Of a stretch of 64,000 nt of DNA, positions 1 through 12,407 are shown piece after piece (position 1 is the first letter of the stretch; the number at the start of each line of letters is the position of its first letter). This DNA is from Hanleya hanleyi (lineage: Eukaryota; Mollusca; Polyplacophora; Lepidopleurida; Hanleyidae): assembly GCA_036873755.1 (NCBI GenBank), contig JAVTVY010019554.1, positions 18,202 through 82,201 on the forward strand, written 5' to 3'. A model generated the notes under the pieces. That model was given only the letters and a program-made list of their open reading frames with translations. It was not told the origin of the DNA and made no database searches. The position numbers were made by a program, and so were the translations under genes.

Positions 1-390
1 AATGTCAAAGGCTGAAAACAGTATTTTCCAAATATTCTGTCCAAAGGAATTGATACTCAAAATAGGACATGTAGGAGGTTCCCTACCCCTTCTTGCAAAT
101 TTGACTGAAAATGTCCATGAAAATGTTCATGAATAGGATCGGTAAGTGGTCATCCACAACATTACGAGAACCTTGATATGCTGCTTTCTTGATTGGTTAT
201 ACAAAATTCCACATACCTTTCCACGGTCATTATTTCTCAAATTGCAAGGGGAGGGGGATGGTAGAAAACCTTCATTTTGGCTCCAGTGTGAACAACTCTT
301 GTCTTCTCTTGGGATCTGTGGTGCGTACTAAGTGCGTATGGATTTCTGTTTATCCATGGTGACCCTATCAATTTTGTTTTTCCGTCACAG

Positions 391-576
391 TTCCAAAGAA
401 TGTAGCCCATGATGTCGTTGCTTTGTCTGACCCACAGTTCAGACTACAGTTGTTGAGACATAAAATTGAGCACTCAGATTTGCCCCCTGGAGACGCCTTT
501 CCGCGAACACATCTCCTACTGAGCAGCCATCAGATGTCTCAGAACCACTACCCTCTCCCTCTGCTTGAATATTTCG
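391..576 (+). CDS. Probable internal coding exon, unidentified protein
   Basis: A 186-bp open segment is bounded by a strong acceptor (pyrimidine tract ending TTTTTCCGTCACAG at 390) and a donor (ATTTCG|GTATGC after 576). The frame starts with two bases completing a codon and ends with one base, so it is a symmetric phase-1 exon. It encodes about 61 residues, including SDPQFRLQLLRHKIEHSDLP and a QNHYPLPLLEYF end, with low-complexity-free composition unlike the surrounding AT-rich DNA. A short possible first exon lies at 111-141 (four Met codons, donor ATCG|GTAAGT) and ends in the matching phase 1. I do not recognise the family. The NHYPLP-type motif faintly recalls the region before the exonuclease domain of REXO1-like proteins, but that is a guess. 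The next exon is not visible. The open frame runs on to 812, but its AT-rich continuation looks like intron. Confidence 0.5.
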
Positions 577-3500
577 GTATGCTTATCATGTTTATCAATT
601 TAATTCAATTTTATTGTATCGTAAAAAACAATTTGTATCATTATAAACAATTTTATTGTAAGAAACATTTTATTAAATTATATTTATCATGTTTATATGC
701 CCATTCATTTTCGCTGGACCTATCATATTATGACATCCGTCCATTCGTCCATCTTTTATCGTACAAAAGTAGTCTTAAGAATTTTTATGCAATTCTTCTC
801 TGTACACATTAGGCCTATAATCATCATCATGTGCCACGTTTATTTCCAGATTGATTTGTGCCCCTTTATCATCAAAATAGTATGTCAATAATACATCTCA
901 AAATGCAGTTTTCCATCTACAGTCGCAAAATCTTGTGAGGGGATAGATCAGGCATGTCAGGGGGTGACAGTATGTTGCAAACCAAAGTTTGGGCCTGTTG
1001 TATGTTTATGTACTATACTTGTACCAATATGTGTTTGTGTGTAGGTCTATATATTTAGGCTATATGGGTATGGTAATTTCTCTAATTATTCGCCTTCCAA
1101 ATTAAATTTGAAAATGGCCGATTTTTCCCCTGTCGTGATTTTCTCTGTCCTAATAAAAGGAAAACCGAGCATTTTCAATATACCCGAGAAACAATAAATT
1201 CGAACACTCTCGTTTTCGTCGCGAAATTCGTTCTGCCGAAAGTAAAGTGAATATGTTACTAAAAATCACGTCCACATATTATATTTTTTGTGAACACAGA
1301 GAAACTATGGGGAATGGTACAATATAATTAGACTGAGTTAATCTATGACTATATGGAAAAAAAACTTGATTCAGGAAACTCTGCAGTCCCATAATTTTAT
1401 CCTAACTTGATCGTGTCAGGGGAAAAATATACATGGTGGTACCCTGCATGTGGTTGTTGTCTATACACGGCCTTTTATGGAATGCGTGTTAAGTTTCCAG
1501 CATTCGTACATCAAATCAAATGCCTTGCAGTATTCCCTTAAATGGTCAATATGGTGCATTTTATTCGAGAAACAGCTATTTGATTATAATTTATAGCATG
1601 ACACACTTGTAATTAACGAATTTTGCCCTGTACAACAAAATCATGACTAACGAGACGCATTGACACAGAAATACAATAGTTCAGTTTTTGTTATTGCGAA
1701 TTCTTCATATGATAGGACTATGATCAGAATTCACCAACAGGGTTCTCATTAGCAGGAGGTTAGAGGTGAAATTGCATGCCCGTCTACTTGCCATTTTGAG
1801 CTGCCTACTTGACCAGTAGAACATAATTTAACGGCAATGTAAGTGGTATTTCCGATGTCTGTCATTTTCTTTGATATGGAAGGACAAAGATATAAATGTT
1901 TCCCTCTACTTGTCCCTGTCAGGGCTTCAGGGTAATGGTTAGTTTGTGCACAACTCCTATGTCGAGGGAGCCATTATTTCAGATCTGCGAGAACTGTCCC
2001 ATACATTTTGACTGCAGCACGGGAGTGGTTGAGTATTTCATTTGGGCTTTAGGGAGATGTCAGTAGACAAGGGTGCTGGTCTCCCTCTGAATATCTCCAT
2101 TGAGCCTCTTTGTGCACACAATCTATGATGAATCTGCTCCCTTTTTTTTTAGACTGTCACTTCATTAATTCATTGCCTGTGAGGGTTGTACAATCAAACC
2201 TGACCCCACACTCTGCCTTGTTGGCATATTGTAAACAATTTGGGCTAAGACTGGCTCTGGGTAATTTGAATAAGAGTAATTTTCTATGGACTGGATAACT
2301 CATATGCTCAGCTGAGGATTCATGTAGTCTTAAATGTCTCCATTCCAGCCGGGATCAAAAAACTTTCTCTCTTCTCACTTACCTTGAACCCTCAGCTGGA
2401 ATAACAATATAGTTTTGGCCTAGTGCCAGACAACACAAAACCTGGCTGCAATAGTTCCATCACGATAATGGGGGTGTTGGCTTCACCTCCGCAGCAATGC
2501 TGCCAGCCTTCTTAATTAGAGAATCTGTTTGGTATCACCAACTGCATGGAAAATTGCTAGCTAAAAGGGGTTCAAATGGGAAGGCTCTGAAAAGTCAAAG
2601 TTGCTGATAACCCCATCCAGGCTCATTCTCACAATCTAGTAAAGTCATTCTTGTCATTCATGTCATTCGATCCCACAACAATAAATATTTTCAAAACTGA
2701 TAAAATAAACTGTGTATAAATGTTGAGTCTTTTCTATAATTGCTTTCAAAGAACAGATGTTTTTATTTTCATTACGAATGGATATAAGAGTCCGCGAGTG
2801 TTCTAAATGAACTATGATAGAGATGTACGCTAGGTAGGGTAATTGAAACACAACAACAGCTCAAAGTTGATTTCATTTATTCACCATCGAACGAATGATC
2901 AAGTAAGTTGGTAACATTAAAATCACAGAAAAATATGTATATAAATAACCGGAATATAATTGACAGATCCACTCCACTCAAGTCGTAACCAATATCACGA
3001 ATACACTGGCTGTACCATGTAGCGCTGCACTCTGCATAAATTCACATTGGCCTGTATGATCGAATAAACTGGATTGTATGCTCAGGCATGTCAGGGTATT
3101 CACATTTCACTTCTCAGTAGATCCTGTGGAGTCTGGTAAATTACACGTGTTGTCTCACTTGTAGTGATGGCGTTGCTCAAGTTAAATCCAATAACACGTT
3201 GTCACACCAATAATATCCCAGTGAAATAACTGTGTATTATTATGACACAGTATAATTTAAAATATTCCGGGTGGTGATAAGCCATCAATTTTCCACTACT
3301 AATTGGCTTGACAAGTAGACAAGTATCAGCACCGGCTCACTCCAGAATAACATATGTACATGGCGAATATAATCACATCAATGGTTGGTAAGCTGTATTA
3401 TAATTTCATTTAACCCTACATCAGACGTGGCGTGACCTTAGAATGGTGGGAGATAGCTGTAGTAATTTCCACTGGCAAATGCTGGTTTTTGTTTTATTTC

Positions 3501-4329
3501 CAAAAATCATATGGAGTATTATAGGAATAGGACTATTTATTAATTGCAGCTATATTAATTTAATATAACGGCAATATCCCTATAATGCTTCCAATGCAAT
3601 TCGTATACCTCAGTATGCCGAATATGTGATGCCACTACGATGTGCACTCAGCCCTGCTACATCACTATCTGCCATATTGTCAGTCTGCGCTTCTATTTAT
3701 TACCTCCGATTGGGGGTCACATGACCCGATCCAACCAATGAAAATGCTTAGTTTTACCAGCCGCCTCGCCAGCGCAAGGCTGGGCATCTCCACCTAAATC
3801 AGTGTGCCACTTCAAATTCGTATCGTACCTCTTGAGATCGACCTTATTTGCCATATGTCATACGAGAGCTCCAATATGCACTTTGAGTATAGCTAGTTAC
3901 CTCCCCTAATTTTGCTGAAGCTGGAGGACAAACCGGTTCCGCTTATACATTGTGTACCGAGATAAACTTGGCGAACACAAGCTTTACAATTCTGACTGCC
4001 AGTAAGTAAATAAACAGTATGTGTTCGAAGGAGAGCCTAAATTTGATAGGAAGTAAATGGAATCGATTTTTTCCCCCAAAAGAATCATAATTTGAACATA
4101 TTTACAATCTTTCCAATAATGATTGTCATCACAATTATATTGGCCTATTTTATATTTCTGTCTCTTTGCTCTGTATTATCGACTACAGGTGCTGAGATAC
4201 CTTCTTCCTATTCTTACCATGCGAAAATATTTTGCAAATAAAGAATCACGTCGCGCAATTTTACATCTGACGGGCCAACAACACGTGGTCAATTATTATT
4301 TATTAATTAGGAGGGAGAGAGAGAAAGAA
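577..4329. other. Non-coding, AT-rich stretch
   Basis: No convincing exon, RNA gene or element was found in either strand. Open frames are short and of low complexity. A canonical donor-like AAG|GTAAGTGAG occurs on the minus strand at 2378-2389, but the frame in front of it carries stops. Homopolymer runs (C10 near 4828) lie further right. Confidence 0.5.
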
Positions 4330-4375
4330 TTAAGGTTTAACGTCGCATTCAGCAATATTTCAGCTATATGGCGAC
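4330..4375 (-). repeat. Fragment of a gastropod-type dispersed repeat core
   Basis: The stretch contains TTTAACGTCGCATTCAGC followed by AATATTTCAGCTATATGGCG. This is the reverse complement of a core ending in GCGACGTTAAA. Forward relatives end at about 27570 and 29740, and a reversed one is near 55285. I associate this core with very abundant gastropod SINE-like repeats. That attribution is from memory. Confidence 0.5.
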
Positions 4376-5445
4376 ATTATTAATTAGGCTCTAGAGGCCT
4401 ATATCATTTCGGTATTCCAGTAAAAAATGAATGCACTATATTATATTACCGGGTATGCATCAATCTCATTAAACACAGATCCAAAACTCCATTCTATAAC
4501 CCCAGAATCATCATATATTTATAATTAGCTAGTTGTAGAAAAGTTTGGAAAAGTCGGCCTTAGTTACCATAAGGCAAGAGCTATAATTTTGACAATCATT
4601 CATAAAAAATGCAGAAATACCGTAACTTTAACACTAACAAATTAAAACTTTTTCTTTATAAATATAATCCTAGTATTTTTCATTATGAAAGAAGGAATAG
4701 CTATGTCATCTTCTAGACTTATCAGATTGACCCCCACCCTCCCCACAAACTAACCTCCTTATATTTATTGAACATATACCCTCACCCCAACCCAACATAC
4801 TCATTTAATTCTGCCTGAGGGACACTCCCCCCCCCCTTGTCGGTTGTTTGCTCCCATCGCCGGAATGACAAAAAAATGAGAGCTTATACTTCGTCACTTT
4901 GTATAGATTATCATATTCGGGTCATTTTGAACATATTTGCATGACGTTGGCTGCAATGTGGGGTACCAGAAAAGTGATATTTTCGTCAGCATTCTTCAAA
5001 ATTTGTGCTTTTCTGCATGAAAAATTTGGTAAATCCTATTTCATTTCATATCAGATTATCATTTACTAATTTATCATGCATTTTTTTGCAAAGAAAACGC
5101 CGAATATCATCCACAAATCTGACCGAAAAATCGACCCAAAAATGCATTTTCTGATAATGACGTGATGATAGCGGTCATCTTGTATTTGTTTACATTTATT
5201 AATAGAGCTTTACCCAAAGATATGGTGTGGTGTGTTTCAACCCTCTAGCCTAAGGGATGGCGAAGATATATAGGGAGACACTTTCCGCACCCCCGTGGTA
5301 CAACCCAAATCGCTCAGTCAGATAGGGTTAAACCCCATATTTAGTTCCCATATGTGTATGTGTAGTTACTTTCTGTAAGACACGTGTCTCTGTGTCTGGT
5401 CCCAACAAGCTCAGAAGCATCACAATCTCAAGTGTAAGTGCAAAC

Positions 5446-5799
5446 TTAAAGGTGAACTGCAAAGCTTTTAATTTTATCTAAAATGTTGCTTATATACATG
5501 CATCTTGTCTTATGTGACATAACTTTTATACGTTTTTGGGCAAATATATTTAGCAAAATTGTACTAATAACAATATTTAAGTTATCCTGTTATAAATCCG
5601 TCTTGAAAACTTGCATCGCTTGTCTCTCTTGGTTTGTAGAACGTTATGACGTTATAGTGGTCTCCTTCATTCAAGTTTTATTTAAATGTGACGTCAGGCT
5701 ACGTCGGATGAATGAACGAAGGCCACTGTAACAACTATAGAACTTCTTGTTTTATGACATTTTAACAGAACATTGAAAAGCTTTTCAGTTCACCTTTAA
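5446..5799. mobile_element. MITE with TTAA target duplication
   Basis: A 346-bp element (5450-5795) begins AGGTGAACTGCAAAGCTTTT and ends with the reverse complement of AGGTGAACTGAAAAGCTTTT, one mismatch in 20. It is flanked on both sides by TTAA (5446-5449, 5796-5799), the target-site duplication of piggyBac and Kolobok superfamilies. A second palindrome (GTTATAGTGG...CCACTGTAAC, about 5651-5731) lies inside. It has no coding capacity, so it is non-autonomous. Confidence 0.75.
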
Positions 5800-6359
5800 A
5801 GGCGGTAACTTGATGAAGTTTTTATTTTGATGTTTTGTTATAATTAGCCCATCCAGATGTTGATAGCAGAGCAGTATGAATATTGTGGTAACGTTGTTGA
5901 TGCTAGAAGCAAATAACGTGAGGTCGTTAGTAAGCTCCATGTTCATTCTCGTACACCCACTCATATTGTCATGTTCCGTAGAATGAAAACACAAACTGCT
6001 GTTCAATGGCTAAGCAACTCACCGGTAGGCCAACTCATATTAGGCATCAACAATGTAATAACCGGAAACGCATTATGCATGTCTCAGAAGTGGATGGAGC
6101 CACGTGTCAGATACATTAATTCAATAAGGAGCATGCAACATGCAAAAGAAGAGAACAAAATGCATTTTTGTTACAAAGAAAAGGACAATTAGTTTAATAC
6201 ATCGTCGAAATATTATTTGTAATATTACAATGTTACTGTCTTTTCCTTCAAAATGACACACACGTTATATTAAAACTCTGCTATCAATGTCGTTGTATAT
6301 GTCAATAATTACAGAGCAAAATAAGAAATACAGTCCTCTGTCATATCAGTAGACCTACC
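5800..6359. other. Non-coding, nothing recognised
   Basis: The open frames here are short and of random composition. No splice-bounded exon, repeat or RNA structure stood out. Confidence 0.4.
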
Positions 6360-7112
6360 AAATCCGTTCGAATTTATTTCTGGGAAAACTCTTAGAACGC
6401 GTCTCTGGAGATCTGGAACTTGGGAGCTTCCGGGGCCTAAACGGCTCGTGGACCCTCGCCTGTTGGGCTGTGAGGATTTCCTTGTTTTATCTTTGTGTGA
6501 ATGAATCGTATCTGTAGGCATATTGGTTTCCCTCCCAAGAACTATAAGTCATCGTTTTGTATGTTGAAATATAACTAGAACGTGAATGGATGAAGGCATG
6601 AGGTGCAATGTTTTCAATATCGATGTATGCTTATAATTGCGAAATTTTTTTCGTAAAAATAGAATCATAAATGTGCATGGAGTATGATCAGTTTTATTTC
6701 CGGAAAAACGTTCAGAACGCATCTCCGGCTATCTAGGACCCCGGAGCTTCCGGGGCCTAGGCGGCCCCTGGACCCCCGCCTGTTGGGCTGTGATAGTGGT
6801 CTCCCATTTTCAATCACGTTCCGACGCCACTGGGTTAGCCTACGAGGTATATAGGCCCAAAGCATTATTATTGTGTTTACAAGATGACAAGAGAATAAAA
6901 TATAATACTGATATTTGACAAATGACGTGTTAGTTTGGAAATCGCTCAGAATGCATCTCAGGCCATCTAAGGTCTCAGAGCTGTATAATATCACCCTAAA
7001 TCTGCATACATTATGTTCAGATTTGATTCCGGGAAAACGCTTAGAACGCATCTCCGGCGATCTAGGACCCCGGAGCTTCCGGGGCCTAGGCGGCCCCTGG
7101 ACCCTCGCCTAA
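6360..7112. repeat. Cluster of a GC-rich dispersed repeat (3 copies and a remnant)
   Basis: Copies at about 6360-6475, 6690-6792 and 7010-7112 share the order GGAAAAC...TAGAACGC, CATCTCCGG, GAGCTTCCGGGGCCTA, GGCGGCCCCTGGACC. The first is the most diverged. A decayed fourth piece lies at about 6920-6980. The repeat is far more GC-rich than its surroundings. Small ORFs across it recur simply because the repeat recurs. Confidence 0.65.
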
Positions 7113-7188
7113 AGTGCTATAATAATCGACCCCCTTTGAAAAACCCTAGCGACGCCCATGCTAAACCGCATCAGGTCCTTTGCTTCTC

Positions 7189-8345
7189 ATAATATTATTC
7201 AATGAGTTACTATAGCTGTCACAATCAGCCATTGCCAACTATAGGCCTACACGTTTATATAAAGCACGCTAAGCAGCACATTGCTAAACATCCGAGTGTT
7301 ATTGGATATCGGACTACATCGTTACAAATGCAATCTGCCTAATCTGACAAACACATTGCTGAGCGTGCAAAAAATATTCGAATGACTGTCATTAACCATT
7401 GACGTCTCGTAGCAAGTCTCTTGTGTAGCAATCCCATTGCTAAACTTTCATACATAACATCGAAGAGTGCATGAATATAATGTACGCGTCTCCAAGTTTA
7501 CAAGCACATTACTAAATGCCCGTCCATAATATTCACACGGGTTACCATATCTGCCACACTGAACCATTGTCGACTTGAGGTGATTTTATATAATACATAC
7601 ACGTTGATCAACGTGGAGGCATAATATTCAAATGAGTTACTACAGCTGTCACATTCATTCATTGGCGAGTCTACATAATACTATTTAACAAACACATTAC
7701 TAAGCGTTCAACCATGATATTGAAATGATCGAGTTACCATGCACAGTTGTCAACATAAGAGAGCGGAGACTTATATGACGATATAATGAACACGCCTCCA
7801 AGATAACAAAGATATTGCTCAACGTCCAAGCGTGACATTCAGAGTTCATAAAACTGTGCACAATCATAGCGTACCCCTGTCCGAAACAACAAACACATTG
7901 ATACACATTCAAACATAATATTGAAATGAGTACTATGCACAGCTGTCACAATTAACTATATTGGCGTCTTGGGGCGAGTTTATATCATTCACCAAGCTGA
8001 AAATCGCATTGGTAAACGTTCAATTATAATATTTAGTCAGTTAAAGCAACTGTCACAAACTTTGGTGACTTGAAGGTAGTTAATATAATAGAGATCTCCA
8101 AGTTACATCGCCAATACACTAATAAACATCCAACCAATATTGTTCATGTGATGCACGTCTGTCCGTTATGGGTTAGGAAAGCTGTCACAATAAATCATTG
8201 TCAACTTGGAGTGAGTTGATGTCATGAACGCGTCTCCAACCGTATATATAATCCACGCGTCTCCAAGCTAACAATCACAGTGCTAAACATTCAACCATCA
8301 TTCTCAATGAGTTATTACATCTGTCACAGCCAGCAATTGTGAGTG
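7189..8345 (+). repeat. Highly diverged satellite array
   Basis: A phrase of the form ATAATATTCAAATGAGTTAC, then roughly AGCTGTCACA, then CATTG..GACTTG, recurs at about 7189, 7370, 7526, 7620, 7710, 7912, 8023, 8168 and 8292. The phrase 'cgtctccaag' and 'aacacattgctaaac' recur between them. Spacing varies from about 90 to 200 bp, so units carry indels and losses. This looks like an old tandem satellite decaying in place. Confidence 0.6.
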
Positions 8346-8507
8346 TAATGCAGGTTGACGTCTCCAAATAGCGTAAACATTCCCCAAAATCATATATGTC
8401 AGAGTACGTCTCAATTTATGCTTGACGTAGAGTTTGGATCATACGTGGAATTATCGCCAGAATATTAGAATGTGAAGTGTCACCACATTTATTAAATGTC
8501 ATATGTA

Positions 8508-10376
8508 CATGTACCGGAAGAAACCTGTGCACATCTCTACGACGGAAATCTATCCGTCAATATTTTATAGAACGTTGTAATGGAGGGCCAAAGTCGAAAG
8601 ACTTCTGGCCAACCATAAAGCCATTTCTGTCAAACAAAGGACAAACTTTTACAGATAACATCACTTTGTCAAGTCATGATTGTATTATAGCTAACTCTAC
8701 TGATGTCTCAAATTGTTTCAATAATTATTTTATCTCTCTGGCAGACTCTATTGGAACACCTCTTAGTGTATACCCATCCCAGCATTGAAGTCATACATGA
8801 AAACTGTGGAAACAAAACATTTACTTTTAACCATGTAACTGCTGATGCTGTGGCTCATAAACTAAGCCATTTGAATATTAGAAAATCCAGAGGATATGAT
8901 AACCTGCCAGCTAGAATATTGAAACCGGCTGCTAATTATATATCTACATCATTGGCAGGAATCATAAATATGTGTTTGGATCTCTCTGTTTTTCCAGCCT
9001 GTATGAAAAAGGCAAATATTACACCTGTTTTTAAGAAAGGTGACCCTATGTGTAAAGAAAACTATAGACCTGTAAGTATCTTAACCTCTTTATCTAAGGT
9101 CTTTGAAACTATTTTAGCTGAACAATTAAATGTTTTCTTTGATGATGTTTTTCATCCTATGATTTCAGCCTTTAGGAAAGGCTTTAGTTGTAATAGCGTC
9201 CTTATGAGGGCTGTCGAGGACTGGAAAAGGGCACTTGATCATCATGAATGTGTTGGAGTAGTCCTTATGGATCTCTCCAAAGCCTTTGACTGCATTCCCC
9301 ATGGCCTACTAAAAACAAAACTTCAAGCATATGGCCTTGACCAGTCCTCCGCGGCCCTCGTAGGAAATGATCTCACTGATCGAAAACAAAGAGTAAAACT
9401 TGGAAATGTTGTCAGTGAGTGGAATACGCTTAGCAAAGGAGTTCCCCAGGGGTCCATACTTGGTCCTATCCTTTTTAATATATTTCTTAATGATATTTTT
9501 TACTTCTGTAAATCATCTACCATATATAACTATGCAGACGATAACACCATTAGTACCCATAATAAGGACATTCATAATGTAATACATACCCTAGAAACAG
9601 AAGCCAGCGTAGCTATTGAATGGTTTGAAATTAACCAACTGTCAGCTAACCCTGATAAATTCCAGCTCATGTTAATGGGTAAGCACTGTAGCAACAACAA
9701 CCTGTCTATCAATATAAATGGGTCTGTTATCAAACCAAAAGACACATGCAAGCTGCTGGGTATCACTATAGATAGCCAACTTAAATTTGACAAGCATATC
9801 TCTGGATTGTGTAAGAAAGCAGCTTCTCAACTTAATGTTTTAAAACGTTTTAGTAAGATTTTAGATACTGACAGTAAATTATGTATTTTTGAATCATTTA
9901 TTGTGTCTAATTTCAACTTTTGTCCAGTTGTATGGCATTTTTGTGGCGCATCATCTGTTAAGAAGATGGAAAGTCTGCAATCTAGGGCCCTTCGCTTTGT
10001 ATATAATGATTTTTCTTCTCCTGTAAATACTCTGTTAGAAAGGGCCAATGTATCTTCTCTACATCTTCAACGGATCCGATATATAGCTGCTGAAATGTAT
10101 AAGGCAGTCCATGGCATGTCACCAATCTATATTCAAGAGCTTTTTAACACACAACAAACAGATAGAAATCTTAGAGGTGGCAGATATATTTTAAGTATGC
10201 CAAGGTACAATACCAAGACTTATGGACAGAACTCTCTGTCATTTTACGGTGTCAAAGTCTGGAATGATCTGCCAAAACTTTTTAGAGAGGCTCCCAATTT
10301 TAAAGATTTTAAGAAACTGATCAACAAGTGGGAGGGACCTATTTGCAAATGTTCAATGCGCAAGATTTTAACGTGA
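8508..10376 (+). pseudogene. LINE reverse transcriptase ORF, truncated and frameshifted
   Basis: The first part (to about 8780) reads a linker, with LRRKSIRQYFIERC and the FW-(x)3-KPFLSNKG motif. The RT continues in the next frame from about 8775, so one frameshift separates them. The RT shows NYRPVSILTSLSKVFE (fingers), MDLSKAFDCIPHGLL (motif A), GVPQGSILGP (motif B), and NYADDNTIS with catalytic YADD encoded near 9531. The C-terminal portion, rich in W, K and R, ends in GPICKCSM, a Cys-containing tail usual in this group. About 540 residues are open after the shift, so decay is limited to the frameshift and loss of the 5' half. It cannot encode a complete LINE protein. Confidence 0.88.
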
Positions 10377-10600
10377 ATCCGTTTTACACATGCTCGTTAT
10401 ATATTGGCTATATTTTAAAACTTGCCCATTTCCCCACCTTTTATACATACTTGTGATATATCTTAATTCTGCCAAATTTTTATCTTTCATTGTTATAATA
10501 CTTGTGTCGATCCAATAGCCTAATGGCTAATGTTAATTGTTCTAATCCATATCGACAATAAAGAAATCTTGTATCTGTATCTGTATCTGTATCTGTACCG
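8508..10600 (+). mobile_element. 5'-truncated non-LTR retrotransposon (CR1/L2-like)
   Basis: The element consists of the endonuclease-RT linker, a reverse transcriptase, a C-terminal domain, a short 3' UTR and a terminal run of TGTATC repeats (about 10572-10598) just after AATAAAGAAATC. A 3' end made of short tandem repeats rather than poly(A) is typical of the CR1/L2 group. The endonuclease and any ORF1 are absent. Homology begins about 8508 inside the linker, directly after decayed satellite DNA, as expected of 5' truncation during target-primed reverse transcription. Clade assignment is inference. Confidence 0.85.
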
Positions 10601-11282
10601 GTAATTAATTGTTTGTTCGACCTGCACAAGTTGGCGTGAAAAACATACATATGGTACTTTCACGGCATGAAGTCGGTCCCGGCCTATATATAATAAGCCA
10701 ATCGGAAACTAATGGTTTATGAGTCACACTCTAGAAAATAAATTAATAAAACACTAGCCGTAATTATAGTACCGGACAGGCCAATATATGCCTATACATT
10801 TATATGTACTATACAATATATCAGATATAGAAATATACGCACCTGTACCCGATATACCAGTGGTGTTTTAATTACTTACTTTCCCAGAATATGTGATAAA
10901 TAATCCATTTTATATATGCAACTGTCGGGTTTTGACACCTAACGTCATCTCGCAATGTAACGGCGGAGGTGGGTTGGATTTTTGCGACTGTGAGATGCGG
11001 AGCTATCGAAATATATTGTGAGGGACGATAAAAGATTAAAAATATCAGGCCATAGAAAACTCCTAATGTGTGTCCATTTTAATTAGTCGCCTAATGTGCA
11101 TGGAACACGCGGAAGTGAACGATTTGCTTCACATGAGTAAACCATTTGCAGCGTCACTGTCAATGAAATGTAGGTGTACAAAATGACCAAAATTCCATCA
11201 TGATATTTATAATCGAAGACATTTCACACAAATTTGGAATTCTCTCGGTACCGAAAGTGAGACAGTAGACGTATGGCAAGCC
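10601..11282. other. Non-coding, nothing recognised
   Basis: AT-rich single-copy-looking DNA lies between the LINE tail and the large foldback. A phrase at about 11070-11105 (TGTCCATTTTAATTAGTC) faintly resembles 59340-59375, so it may belong to the same repeat family as the neighbouring foldback. Confidence 0.35.
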
Positions 11283-11988
11283 AAAGTACTTTTTATTCAG
11301 AATATCCGAAATCAGAAATACTAATTTGCCATATCGGAAATTCATGTCCCTCAAATTGGATTTCCGATATCCGAAATTGTCACTAATTTGGATATGTGGC
11401 GACAATACGGGAATAACTCCCTTGTGTGAGATGGTAATCAAACTGATTTATTTTTTCAATCCAAAACCTGCCAAATCAGATTTTTCTGACGTTTACATAC
11501 TGAAATATGAACCTCGAAAAAATTACGATGCTCCATTGTATAAAAATGGAGATGCGATTGATCAAAATGTGCTCCTCGGCCTGAGGCATTTTCTCTTATA
11601 GCAAAAATATGACACCTCAAACCAAAATAATTTTGTCACACAATATATTAGGAAGTTGTTTATTGGAAAGAACCACGAATGGTTTTGGTTGGAGGTGTCA
11701 TATTCTTGCTACCGGTGAAAACCCGTCATGAAAATTCCCAAAATAAGCCCGGGAGTACATTTTGATCAATCATATCTCCATTTTAATGCAGCTGAACATC
11801 TCAGTTTTTTCGAAGGGGATATTTCAGTATGTAAACTTCAAGAAAAATCAGGTCTTGGAGTGGAAAAGAAAATCGGCTTTATTACCATCATACACAAAGG
11901 AGTTTTTCGTATGTAAACTTCACATATCCAATTGGAATTTTCGACTTTATCACAAGCTACGTACGACATTCTGAATAAAAAGCACTTG
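11283..11988. mobile_element. Large foldback element with arms of about 340 bp
   Basis: The left arm begins AAGTACTTTTTATTCAGAAT and the right arm ends with the reverse complement of AAGTGCTTTTTATTCAGAAT. Matching blocks continue inward: GTTTACATACTGAAATAT, then AAAATGGAGAT.GATTGATC, then ATATGACACCTC.AACCAAAA. The arms meet near 11640 with almost no spacer, and they have diverged by roughly a quarter. No transposase is present. Short ORFs in the arms are coincidental. A related sequence occurs at about 58815-58960. Confidence 0.75.
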
Positions 11989-12199
11989 CTTTATAGACGA
12001 TTAATTACAATGCATGGCCTTAATTACCATGCAGTGTTTTAATTATTTGTTTTTCTATAATATGTTTATTAATATATCGTCAGACTGGACTGGCCTTAGC
12101 TCAGTTCAAAACATGATATAGCTGAGTACATGCACCCGGAGCTAGTGGTTGTATCATTAGGAACATATGAACAGTCACAAAAAAGCGTGACTAAGATAC

Positions 12200-12346
12200 A
12201 ATTTACTCCATATTGAAAACGACTTGGGAATCCATTCTTTACTCTATATTAAAAACGACTTGGAAATCCATACTTTACTCTATATTGAAAACGACTTGGA
12301 AATCCATACTTTACTCCATATTGAAAACGACTTGGAAATCCATTCT
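12200..12346 (+). repeat. 36-bp minisatellite, 4 copies
   Basis: The motif GAAAACGACTTGGAAATCCA recurs with starts exactly 36 bp apart (GACTTGG at 12221, 12257, 12293, 12329). The units are nearly identical. Confidence 0.9.
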
Positions 12347-12407
12347 TGGAGAATAAATAAACCAAAAGTTTAAAGTTTTTTTTTATAAATATATATGCTG
12401 ATGCCTC

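Noticed and set aside
2378..2500. Minus-strand exon ending in a canonical donor AAG|GTAAGTGAG
   Set aside because: All frames before the donor contain stops close to it and no matching acceptor was seen. It could be a 5' UTR donor, but there is no further support.
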